Shown: positions 34,772-41,208 of the stretch, piece by piece
Position numbering within the stretch: the stretch's first letter is position 1
Layout: each line of letters starts with the position of its first letter
Assembly (NCBI GenBank): GCA_009676745.1
Contig: CP046062.1
Span: forward strand, 791,501-855,500
Direction: 5' to 3'
Origin: Leuconostoc mesenteroides subsp. mesenteroides
GTDB lineage: Bacteria; Bacillota; Bacilli; Lactobacillales; Lactobacillaceae
DNA: 64,000 nucleotides
Notes under the pieces: model-generated
What the model was told of the DNA's origin: nothing
What the model saw: the letters and a program-made list of their open reading frames with translations, nothing else
Database searches by the model: none
Translations under genes and position numbers: made by a program

Positions 34772-34963
34772 ATGGTATTAAGAGACAAAGATGTTGTTAT
34801 TAATATTACTTCTGAAAAACAAGAAAATAGAATTCGAAAAATCTTGCAGCCGACAAATAATGAAATGGAAAGTGCAGAATTTCAAAAAAGGGTTACTAAA
34901 GTCGCTACTGGGTTTGTTAGTGCCAGAAAGGGAATGGACAACATTCGTAAGTTATTAGGTTAA
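34772..34963 (+). CDS. Small protein, candidate antitoxin/partner of the GNAT gene
   Basis: Protein of 63 aa. VLRDKDVVINITSEKQENRIRK resembles a short beta strand plus helix as in small DNA-binding antitoxins, and the rest is helical and basic (VSARKGMDNIRKLLG). It is not a clear DUF1778 or RHH member. A strong AGGAGGTGG precedes ATG 34772; the in-frame upstream ATG at 34724 has no ribosome site. The GNAT gene begins 8 bp after its stop. Size and position are those of the antitoxin in GNAT toxin-antitoxin pairs, but this is inference. Confidence 0.6.
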   Translation: MVLRDKDVVINITSEKQENRIRKILQPTNNEMESAEFQKRVTKVATGFVSARKGMDNIRKLLG

Positions 34964-34970
34964 TCACGAG

Positions 34971-35543
34971 ATGGAATTTGAAATTGTAGCATACAATGAT
35001 ATGCTTAATAAAAGCGACTTAGATGGATATGAAACAGGTTTTCCTGGCTTAGACAATTTTGTTAGTGAGGAAATTAATGATTTTGAAAAGGCAAACCGTT
35101 CAGCACTTAGTGTAGCGTATTATAATGGTATAGTAGTTGGAATGTATGCACTATCAGTTACACAAACAGTAATAAGCAACAATCATACTGAAAAAGTTTT
35201 GGGAAAAAAGATGGATCGAAGTCCTTTAATTAGTTTAGATCATTTTTCTGTCAATAAAAAATTTCAATATGATCCTAAAAAAGAAAAATCTGAACAACTA
35301 AGTGTAGGAAAAAACTTGTTATATGAAGTTTTTAAATTGATGGCGTCCATACGAAGAGTACAGAACGTTGCTATATCTGGTATGGTTGCGTGTGCAATTC
35401 CTGATGCAGTTGATTGGTATTGTGATCGTGGCTTTGATTTCATTTCTGATGATGAAAGAGATGCAATTAACAAAGATTGTTATCAAATGATAATTGGTTA
35501 TCCTTTTATGGAAAAGTCTTACTTAGAAGCAAAGGATAATTGA
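34971..35543 (+). CDS. GNAT-family acetyltransferase, TacT/AtaT-toxin-like
   Basis: Protein of 190 aa. The opening half has GFPGLDNFVSEEINDFEKANR and SVAYYNGIVVGMYALSVTQ, which matches the L-x-x-F-L...V-x-G-Y-Y-x-L pattern of tRNA-acetylating TacT-type toxins. Then ISLDHFSVNKKFQ, the acetyl-CoA loop region LSVGKNLLYEVFKLM (a shortened Q/RxxGxG), and AVDWYCDRGFDFIS (the conserved Y near the end with a GF). It pairs with a 63-aa ORF 8 bp upstream. In a satellite this could be an abortive-infection or stability module. A housekeeping acetyltransferase is the alternative. Confidence 0.72.
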   Translation: MEFEIVAYNDMLNKSDLDGYETGFPGLDNFVSEEINDFEKANRSALSVAYYNGIVVGMYALSVTQTVISNNHTEKVLGKKMDRSPLISLDHFSVNKKFQYDPKKEKSEQLSVGKNLLYEVFKLMASIRRVQNVAISGMVACAIPDAVDWYCDRGFDFISDDERDAINKDCYQMIIGYPFMEKSYLEAKDN

Positions 35544-35651
35544 TAATTATAATTAATAAAAGAAAAGACCACTGGCTTAAAAGTCGGTTTTTTTTATTTT
35601 CTAAAATACTACTTGCAAATGGGAGGTTCGACAATTAAATAGCAATAATAA

Positions 35652-35675
35652 AAGCCTCCGAATAATCGGGGGCTT
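35652..35675 (-). terminator. Terminator of the repressor operon (minus strand)
   Basis: Minus strand AAGCCCCCGA / TCGGAGGCTT (one mismatch) then TTTATT. Confidence 0.8.
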
Positions 35676-35683
35676 GTTGCTAT

Positions 35684-35965
35684 TTAAAAATGAATGATTG
35701 GAAATATGATTTTAATAAATGTCAAAAGATTTAATACGCTAACCAGTGCGTAAGCTGAAAAGGGTAGCCATTTTTTCTCTTGCAATCTTTCAAAGGCATA
35801 AGTTCCCATCACCGTAGACAATAACAGTGATAAAGTAGCTCGTGCATAGGTTTGCGTATAACTATCAACTGATTGAGTAAAACCAACGATTGCTATAATA
35901 ATGGCAAATACAGCTAACAACACTCTGAATTGAAACATCTGGCTATGAATATTTATATTTTCCAT
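35684..35965 (-). CDS. Small membrane protein co-expressed with the repressor
   Basis: Protein of 93 aa with three hydrophobic segments (about 12-30, 40-58, 68-90) and short loops; no known domain. It follows the repressor gene by 5 bp on the same strand, so it is made while the element is dormant. Small membrane proteins next to lysogeny repressors are often superinfection-exclusion or immunity factors. That role is a guess from position. Weak ribosome site GAAAGAT. Confidence 0.65.
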   Translation of the reverse strand: MENINIHSQMFQFRVLLAVFAIIIAIVGFTQSVDSYTQTYARATLSLLLSTVMGTYAFERLQEKKWLPFSAYALVSVLNLLTFIKIIFPIIHF

Positions 35966-35970
35966 AAATT

Positions 35971-36573
35971 TTATCTTTCTGTCTCTGGCTTATCGTCAGA
36001 GGCTTTTTTATTTTGGGCTTTTAGGAAGTTTAAATACTCTGAATCAGATAGATACTTTATCTCGTTTGATCCGTGAATAACGTGCTTTTTTGATTGCAGT
36101 TTTTTTATAGTTTGATTTAAGAGATTTAGACCTTCATCAACACCGCTTTGGCCATTGCTTGGCTCAATACCCATCACTATTTCATTACTGATAAGGCTCA
36201 ATGCAGTAATTAAAGCATCAACATCTGCTATTTTTTTATCAGCTTTACTTTGCTCATAGAGAGAAGTAATGAACATTAGCCAACCTTTAAATACTTCATC
36301 ATCAGAATTTTGCATGTAGTTATTAGAAGAATGTATAGTCTGCTGAATTAGTTGATTGTAGTATTCATCTTCGTTTTCAGGAGAGCGAATACCTTGAAGA
36401 TATCCAACCGGGACATCAAAATAATCAGATAACTTTATCCAAGTTTCTAGCTTAGGTTCCCGGTCCCCACGTTCATAGTTTGACAGTGTATTGACTGGGA
36501 TTTTCAAGTCTTTTGATACATCTTTAAGCAATTTTTGTTGATGCTTACGCACTAATCGAATGTTATTGGTCAT
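35971..36573 (-). CDS. CI-type repressor with XRE helix-turn-helix (element master repressor)
   Basis: Regulator of 200 aa. Residues 1-60 are an HTH_3 domain: NNIRLVRKHQQKLLKDVSK, then VNTLSNYERGDREPKLETW, and FDVPVGYLQGI. The rest (about 70-200) has no peptidase motif (no S24 SxxK lyase-type site), so it is not a LexA-like self-cleaving repressor. It may instead be released by a helper-phage protein, as in SaPI Stl. GAGGA 8 bases upstream sets the start at 36573 rather than 36594. Divergent from a Cro-like gene with three shared operators. Confidence 0.88.
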   Translation of the reverse strand: MTNNIRLVRKHQQKLLKDVSKDLKIPVNTLSNYERGDREPKLETWIKLSDYFDVPVGYLQGIRSPENEDEYYNQLIQQTIHSSNNYMQNSDDEVFKGWLMFITSLYEQSKADKKIADVDALITALSLISNEIVMGIEPSNGQSGVDEGLNLLNQTIKKLQSKKHVIHGSNEIKYLSDSEYLNFLKAQNKKASDDKPETER

Positions 36574-36606
36574 ACTAATATCCTCATAAAACATTCTAAC
36601 ATTAAA

Positions 36607-36699
36607 ACCCCAAATTGAGAAAATAAATATACATTTAGTGTTGACTAATACCCCAAAACGAGGTATATTTAAAATATATTAATTCCCAAAATGGGGTAT
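36607..36699. promoter_or_regulatory. Divergent CI/Cro control region with three operator-like repeats
   Basis: Related sites ACCCCAAATTGAG (36607-36619), TACCCCAAAACGAGGTAT (36649-36666) and TTCCCAAAATGGGGTAT (36683-36699) share the layout CCCC-AAA(N)-GGGGTAT. The middle one fills the spacer of the rightward promoter TTGACT (36641-36646) - 17 bp - TATATT (36664-36669). Confidence 0.78.
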
Positions 36700-36710
36700 A
36701 AGGAGAAAGA

Positions 36711-36911
36711 ATGATTGAAATTAGTAGTGCTGTTCTTTTGAAATTTAAAAGAAAACGTGGTGAGCGAAACATTAACGTCACGGTTTTGTCAGAAGAAACG
36801 GGTGTTAGTCGTTGGACTTTGGCTGATATCCTTGCAGGTCGTAGGAAAATTATAAGGAAATCGACTTATCATAAGATCGATAACTGGATTGCAGAAAGCA
36901 GTGAGGAGTAG
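36711..36911 (+). CDS. Cro-like small HTH protein
   Basis: Basic DNA-binding protein of 66 aa: VTVLSEETGVSRWTLADIL is the helix-turn-helix, followed by AGRRKIIRKSTYHKIDNWI. First gene of the rightward early operon, with AAGGAGAAAG before the ATG. It is most likely the anti-repressor-type Cro of the switch. Confidence 0.82.
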   Translation: MIEISSAVLLKFKRKRGERNINVTVLSEETGVSRWTLADILAGRRKIIRKSTYHKIDNWIAESSEE

Positions 36912-36915
36912 TGAC

Positions 36916-37020
36916 ATGATGGAATGGTTAGGTGAAGTAATAGCATTACTAATTTTAATCGGTGGTGCGTTCATAGCCGGTGTGGTTATTGGAGATAAAG
37001 AAAGTGAGGGCAAGAGATGA
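36916..37020 (+). CDS. Single-pass membrane micro-protein (34 aa)
   Basis: Starts MMEWLGEVIALLIL and continues with one hydrophobic helix (about 7-26) and a charged tail DKESEGKR. Ribosome site GAGGAG lies 5 bases upstream, within the end of the Cro-like gene, and its stop overlaps the next start (ATGA). Real by context; function unknown. Confidence 0.65.
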   Translation: MMEWLGEVIALLILIGGAFIAGVVIGDKESEGKR

Positions 37021-37157
37021 AAGAGGTGAAAAAAAAGACCCTTAACGATAGTTTGGTGACGAACGTTAAAGGACTCAAAAAAATATTTTATACTCGTAAT
37101 TCTAGCACAATTATTGAAAATTTGGTAGAACGAGTAATTAAACTAAGGGGGAATTAA
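37017..37157 (+). CDS. Small basic protein (46 aa) before the helicase gene
   Basis: Basic, probably helical protein (MKEVKKKTLNDSL to VIKLRGN) coupled on both sides: it overlaps the preceding stop by 4 bases and its TAA shares the A with the helicase ATG. GAGGG site in front. No family recognised; may bind DNA or the helicase. Confidence 0.6.
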   Translation: MKEVKKKTLNDSLVTNVKGLKKIFYTRNSSTIIENLVERVIKLRGN

Positions 37158-38536
37158 TGAAAAGTATTGAAAATAAAACTAATGAGGGAAAGAACATACA
37201 GAAACAAAAACTACCAAAATTTATATTTATAGATGACAAAAGCAAGCAAAAGATTGATCAATTAATTGTGGTAGAAATAGTCATAGAAAAAACGAATTTC
37301 TTCTTCACCTCTAAAAACTTATCTGGTTATTTTTATAATGGTCAGTACTGGGAACAGTTCAAAACGCAAGCAATAAGAGATAGAGTTCTTAAGTCTTTTA
37401 TTAGCAAAACATTGGGAAACTATGCTACAGCTCGTCTTATAAGAGACATATTGGAATTACTACTTTCAAAAGCTTTAAAGGATAACTTGATTAATGTGTT
37501 TAACCATCGTCCATCTGTTGTATCATTTAAAAATACAGCAGTAGATGGTGACACTATGGAGTTTATACGTAATCGTCCTGCATTATATATATTAGGTGGT
37601 TTTGACTTTGAAATAAAAAAAGGCAGTTGTGAAAGAACAAAAAAATTGTTCAAACAGACGTTGGGTGAAAATGACCAGTTCATGATTGAGTTCTTTGGTT
37701 CTATGTTTCATCGTGATTACAGACCATTTCAATACATGGTGATTGTACAAGGTGGCGCGGGAACTGGGAAATCTTACTTAGTAGAGTTAATGAGAACATT
37801 TATAGGTGAAGAAATGACCACAAGTTTATCACTGGAACAAATAGCCAAGGACAAGTTTATGACAGCTAACCTGTATGGTGCATATGCAAACATAAAAAGT
37901 GACTTAAATAATGATTATATCCCAAGTTTTGAAATAATCAACAACTTAACAGGATCTGATTCATTACAAGTTCAGTTCAAAGGTGAGAATAGTTTTAGTT
38001 TCACTAATCATGCTAAGCTACTATTTACGGCAAACGAAGCTCCGACTATCAAAGTAAATGCAGGCATTAGACGTCGAGTTAAGATAATGAATTCCAAATC
38101 CTCCGCACATGTTTCTCAACATGATGACGATGATAATTACACGGAGTATATGAAAGAACGTGGAGCATTTGTATACTATGCAATGGAAAAATTCAGGATA
38201 GCCAAACAAAATCGAAAAATGAGTTTAACAGATGACATTGATAAAACAACTAATGAATGGTTTTTGCAAGGAGACGATATTCAGCAATGGGCTAATGAAC
38301 ATTTGGTTACTGATTCTTCTATCAATCAACGAAAAGACTTCCTTTATTTTCAATTTTCGCAAGATTTGAAAGATGATGGATTTATAAAACCTATTACAAA
38401 ACAAATCTTCTATAAAAGGCTATCAGATCTAGGATATGAATTCAAAAAGGCTAGATCATCAATAACTGATAATGATGATACCCAAGATATAGGAACACCA
38501 GCAAACAGAATCATCGGGGCAAAATATGTACGATAG
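37157..38536 (+). CDS. P4-like SF3 replicative helicase (Pri/Rep-type initiator)
   Basis: Protein of 459 aa with a D5_N-like region, then an SF3/AAA+ core: Walker A GGAGTGKS (199-206), a Walker B region around DLNNDYIPSFEII, sensor KLLFTANEAPT (about 291-301) and arginine-finger stretch GIRRRVKIM. A C-terminal winged-helix-like tail (about 380-459) could bind the iterons. There is no separate zinc or AEP primase motif in the N-terminal 150 residues, so it seems to be the helicase-initiator half of P4/SaPI Rep proteins. The mirror-symmetric iteron array starts 3 bp after its stop, exactly where SaPI origins lie relative to rep. Confidence 0.88.
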   Translation: MKSIENKTNEGKNIQKQKLPKFIFIDDKSKQKIDQLIVVEIVIEKTNFFFTSKNLSGYFYNGQYWEQFKTQAIRDRVLKSFISKTLGNYATARLIRDILELLLSKALKDNLINVFNHRPSVVSFKNTAVDGDTMEFIRNRPALYILGGFDFEIKKGSCERTKKLFKQTLGENDQFMIEFFGSMFHRDYRPFQYMVIVQGGAGTGKSYLVELMRTFIGEEMTTSLSLEQIAKDKFMTANLYGAYANIKSDLNNDYIPSFEIINNLTGSDSLQVQFKGENSFSFTNHAKLLFTANEAPTIKVNAGIRRRVKIMNSKSSAHVSQHDDDDNYTEYMKERGAFVYYAMEKFRIAKQNRKMSLTDDIDKTTNEWFLQGDDIQQWANEHLVTDSSINQRKDFLYFQFSQDLKDDGFIKPITKQIFYKRLSDLGYEFKKARSSITDNDDTQDIGTPANRIIGAKYVR

Positions 38537-38538
38537 AT

Positions 38539-38799
38539 TGTTCCAAAAAACATAAGATGTTCCTAAAATGTTCCATAAATGTTCCATAAATGTTCCTAGC
38601 TAAACCATTGATAATATTGAGTTGTTCCATATGTTCCATAAAATATAAAGTCAGTGGTATATAAAAAATAATAATTATAAAAATATATAAAGAGCTAGTC
38701 ACTATTTCCTGGAACTTTTGGAACAACCTTTGGTACTACTGGGTTTTAACTGGAACTTTATTGGAACAAAGGTGGAACAAATACAAATTAAACGGAACT
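38539..38799. other. Replication origin: mirror-symmetric iterons around an AT-rich core
   Basis: Seven TGTTCC words (starts 38539, 38558, 38569, 38580, 38591, 38623, 38632) are followed by a 73-bp AT-rich centre and then six GGAAC(A/T) words (starts 38711, 38720, 38752, 38763, 38774, 38794). Five pairs are exact mirror images about 38674: spacings from the centre outward are 9, 32, 11, 11 on both sides. Oppositely oriented iteron sets flanking about 80 bp of AT-rich DNA next to rep is the known form of SaPI origins. The last iteron leads into the ribosome site of the next gene. Confidence 0.88.
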
Positions 38800-38815
38800 T
38801 TAGGAGAACTAAACC

Positions 38816-39007
38816 ATGAACGATAAGAATTTATTGATGATGTATTTGAATACGACGATTGATCACTTAATCAGTGATGTAGAGTCAGTTGAAGATTATA
38901 ACTCATCATTTTGGAAACAAGAAGAATTGAAGAAACAAACAGACCGCCTATCAAATACAGCATTATTACTAGGTGATTTGTTAGATAACTTGAATGAAGT
39001 AATTTAA
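38816..39007 (+). CDS. Small acidic protein after the origin
   Basis: Protein of 63 aa, acidic and helical (DHLISDVESVEDYNSS, later LLLGDLLDNLNEVI). AGGAGA sits 9 bases before the ATG and overlaps the end of the iteron array, so expression and initiator binding may interfere. No known domain. Confidence 0.6.
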   Translation: MNDKNLLMMYLNTTIDHLISDVESVEDYNSSFWKQEELKKQTDRLSNTALLLGDLLDNLNEVI

Positions 39008-39029
39008 TTGCAAAAGGAGAATTTGAATA

Positions 39030-39377
39030 ATGGTAGTTAAAGTAAAAAGTAATACAACAATGAGTGATGTAACTGGTCGTGTCAATTACTACTACAAGCG
39101 TGCGAATGAAATTCATAAGCTAATTGCAGATGATGAGAATGAAGCCGAGAGGCAGTATACAATATTGTATAAACGGCAAAAACAAGATAACCACGAGCTT
39201 TGGTTAGTTAGAAATGAAGCCATTATAAATAATAATCGTCCATTAGAGTTGTATAGAGGTTTTCTATCTCACCTTAGTTTTATAGAAAATACTAAGCAAA
39301 ATATTAAATGGAATTTAAATGAGTTCAGGCAAGGGAAAAACTGGTTTGATGAAGAACTGAAAAAGATGGGAGATTAG
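39030..39377 (+). CDS. Uncharacterised coiled-coil-like protein
   Basis: Protein of 115 aa, highly charged and helical. It opens VVKVKSNTTMSDVTGRVNYY; the SDVxGRxxY words recall N-termini of some Firmicute mobile-element proteins, but nothing catalytic is visible. The next gene begins one base after its stop, so they are co-translated. Function unknown. Confidence 0.6.
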   Translation: MVVKVKSNTTMSDVTGRVNYYYKRANEIHKLIADDENEAERQYTILYKRQKQDNHELWLVRNEAIINNNRPLELYRGFLSHLSFIENTKQNIKWNLNEFRQGKNWFDEELKKMGD

Positions 39378-39378
39378 T

Positions 39379-39789
39379 ATGGCGGATAAGACAGATGAAT
39401 TATTAACCAACTATTACAGTGGTGTGATTGATATGAAGATTCTTTTACGTAGATCAGAACTACAATGGCAACCACATGATGATGACAATGCTGGTATTAA
39501 GTCATTAAACAAGCACACACGACCTTTAGATGATTTGATAGCTAAGTATGAGGCAGACAGCATCTTACATGAACTAACAAAGCAACGTGATGCTATTAAA
39601 CGATTAGAGACGACATTCAGTGAAGAAACAAAGCAGATAGTACAAATGCACTATGATAGACGTGAACGGCTGTCTTGGGTAGTTATCTCATTACGTATGA
39701 ATTTATCAGAGCGAACATGCCGTACTTATCAAAAGACATTTAAGGATAGTGTTGCACAAACATTTAATGAGTTAGACATTGCTGTATAA
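39379..39789 (+). CDS. RinA/ArpU-like late transcription activator
   Basis: Protein of 136 aa. An N-terminal helical region with LLRRSELQW and DDDNAGIKSLN (D-x-N after the basic helix is typical of RinA-like proteins) is followed by a sigma-like helix-turn-helix near the C-terminus: VVISLRMNLSERTCRTYQKTF. Proteins of this kind switch on the packaging and head operon of phages and Gram-positive satellites. It lies right before HNH-terS-terL, and a pair of TGCCGT repeats sits directly downstream of its stop in front of a -10. A family assignment by eye, so moderate confidence. Confidence 0.62.
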   Translation: MADKTDELLTNYYSGVIDMKILLRRSELQWQPHDDDNAGIKSLNKHTRPLDDLIAKYEADSILHELTKQRDAIKRLETTFSEETKQIVQMHYDRRERLSWVVISLRMNLSERTCRTYQKTFKDSVAQTFNELDIAV

Positions 39790-39791
39790 GT

Positions 39792-39834
39792 TGCCGTCAT
39801 TCTGCCGTTTCTGACTATCAATACATGGCATAAT
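39792..39834 (+). promoter_or_regulatory. Candidate activator-dependent late promoter
   Basis: TGCCGT at 39792-39797 and 39803-39808, exactly 11 bp apart, then a -10-like CATAAT (39829-39834) 20 bp after the second copy, with no -35 consensus. This is the layout expected for a RinA/ArpU-type activated promoter reading into HNH and the packaging genes. Confidence 0.55.
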
Positions 39835-39865
39835 TGTAGTATGCAATATTAGATGGAGGTACTCA

Positions 39866-40366
39866 ATGAGATTACATAGATGTGCCGAGATTGGTTGCCA
39901 TGAACTGATTAAGTTAGGCTTTGATTATTGTGATAAGCATTATCAACTAAGAATAAATGATTACCACAATAGAAAGTCTGAAGCAGATAAACTAAGTTCC
40001 AAAACATTACGAGGTCAGCATGACATTGCAGAACGTAACCGAGAATACAATTCAAGTGTTCGAGATGAGTTAGGACATGAGTTCTATAATACTAAGCAAT
40101 GGAAACGGATTAGTGAATATATTAAGCAACGAGATATGTATACCAGTTCTGTTGATGGTCGAGTATATGGTAAGGGTGATCTAATTGTTGACCACCTCAT
40201 ACCAAGACGACTACTCAATACTATGGCTGAACAATATGATGTGAGTAATCTATGGTTACTGACAAAAGCACAACATAATCATAAAACAGCTATTGAGAAT
40301 AAAATAAGTGATAACAAGTTGAAACATTTAAGCCGTGACTGGTGGATAAAGATATTAAAGGATTGA
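39866..40366 (+). CDS. HNH endonuclease of the packaging module
   Basis: Nuclease of 166 aa. An N-terminal Cys/His cluster (RCAEIGCHELIKLG, then DYCDKHY) may bind zinc; FYNTKQWKRISEYIKQRD leads into the HNH core LIVDHLIPRRLL and NLWLLTKAQHNHKTA. The usual CxxC before the last His is replaced by TKAQ, so the core itself lacks a zinc knuckle. HNH proteins beside terS-terL assist cutting at cos during packaging in HK97-type phages, so this element probably packages from a cos site. Confidence 0.85.
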   Translation: MRLHRCAEIGCHELIKLGFDYCDKHYQLRINDYHNRKSEADKLSSKTLRGQHDIAERNREYNSSVRDELGHEFYNTKQWKRISEYIKQRDMYTSSVDGRVYGKGDLIVDHLIPRRLLNTMAEQYDVSNLWLLTKAQHNHKTAIENKISDNKLKHLSRDWWIKILKD

Positions 40367-40386
40367 TTGAGTTCAGTCCTTTTTAT
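40358..40386 (+). terminator. Terminator overlapping the HNH stop
   Basis: Stem aaggattga / tcagtcctt (one G-T pair) then TTTTATATT. It separates HNH from terS, implying a separate promoter or antitermination for the head genes. Confidence 0.7.
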
Positions 40387-40513
40387 ATTGCGTACATGGT
40401 TGGAGGGTGGGTACGTGAAGCATATTGACTGTAATGCTTGTTCGGCATTGTAGTTGTTCTAAAAGTCATATTTTTTCTACTCGGGTGGGTGGGAACGTTT
40501 TATATTTTTAACG

Positions 40514-40658
40514 ACAAAAAAATATCCCCCGCGCTATCAAGCGTAGAGGAAGCGACACACAGAGTCGGCATCTTCGATAAAAGAAGCAGTTATTTTTTCA
40601 AAAAGGCTGGGACTGATTTGAAACGCTGTTATATCAACGTTTAACGTGTTAATTACTT
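40514..40658 (-). ncRNA. Candidate ~145-nt small RNA between HNH and terS (minus strand)
   Basis: Minus strand promoter CAGACA (40693-40688), 17 bp, extended -10 TGCTATACT (ending 40665). The RNA would fold as four hairpins in a row: AACG/CGTT, GCTTC/GAAG, CGAC/GTCG, and a terminator CCTCTACGCT-tgat-AGCGCGGGGG (40549-40526) followed by AUAUUUUUUU. It is antisense to the 5' region upstream of terS. The gap 40387-40731 also is the best place for a cos site, so the same hairpins might serve packaging instead. Confidence 0.5.
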
Positions 40659-40731
40659 GACTTAAGTATAGCACATTTAACGAGATATGTCTGTGTGTTG
40701 GTACATATTTCAAATAAAAAAGGAGGTAAAA

Positions 40732-41208
40732 ATGCCTAGAAAAGCAAAAATAACAACAGATGATACAGACCGTGCCTATCAAAGAGAACGTACTGAAGCC
40801 TTGAAAGAGGCTAATGCAGATATTAAACAGTTACCAAAGACAGCGCCTAAGCATCTGACGGGTGTAGCTAGTCGATTGTGGACTACCTTAGTACCAGCGT
40901 TGAATAAATTGGGCTATATCACAGTAGCTGACAAATCGACACTTGAAGCCTTTTGCATCAATTACAGTGTTATGCGTGAAGCCTATGAGAATATCAAAGA
41001 AGTTGGGGCTATCTATGAAAATAGTGGACGATACTATAAGAACCCAGCCACAGCCGTTTTGAATGATGCCACTGGTAAGGTGAAGTCATTAGGTGGCGAG
41101 TTAGGATTAAGTCCAAGCTCTCGTGCAACCTTGATTGATTTGGCTAGTGCTGATGACGGTAGCTTGAATGCTGATGCCATTGCTGACATGTTTGGTGGTA
41201 GCCAATGA
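40732..41208 (+). CDS. terS: Terminase small subunit, P27 family
   Basis: DNA-recognition subunit of 158 aa. It carries the P27-like pattern LPKTAPKHLTGVASRLWTTL, LNKLGYITVADKSTLEAFC, and ends in a conserved region (PATAVLNDATGKVKSLGGEL, SPSSRATL). It selects the element DNA for packaging into its own heads. ATG 40732 follows AAAGGAGGTAAAA; an in-frame ATG at 40687 lacks a ribosome site. Overlaps terL by 4 bp. Confidence 0.92.
   Translation: MPRKAKITTDDTDRAYQRERTEALKEANADIKQLPKTAPKHLTGVASRLWTTLVPALNKLGYITVADKSTLEAFCINYSVMREAYENIKEVGAIYENSGRYYKNPATAVLNDATGKVKSLGGELGLSPSSRATLIDLASADDGSLNADAIADMFGGSQ

Noticed and set aside
38511..38726. Open frame of 71 codons on the minus strand across the left iterons.
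   Set aside because: Its codons are made of the repeats, it has no ribosome site, and it overlaps the origin.
38539..38799. CRISPR-like or simple tandem repeat array.
   Set aside because: The repeated unit is only 6 bp, orientation flips at the centre, and there are no spacers or cas genes. It is an iteron origin.
40438..40644. Possible 68-codon plus-strand gene between HNH and terS.
   Set aside because: It would start at TTG without a ribosome site and runs through the hairpins of the candidate RNA gene.
40537..40782. Possible 81-codon minus-strand gene upstream of terS.
   Set aside because: No ribosome site, overlaps the start of terS, and has Cys-rich low-complexity content like a shadow frame.
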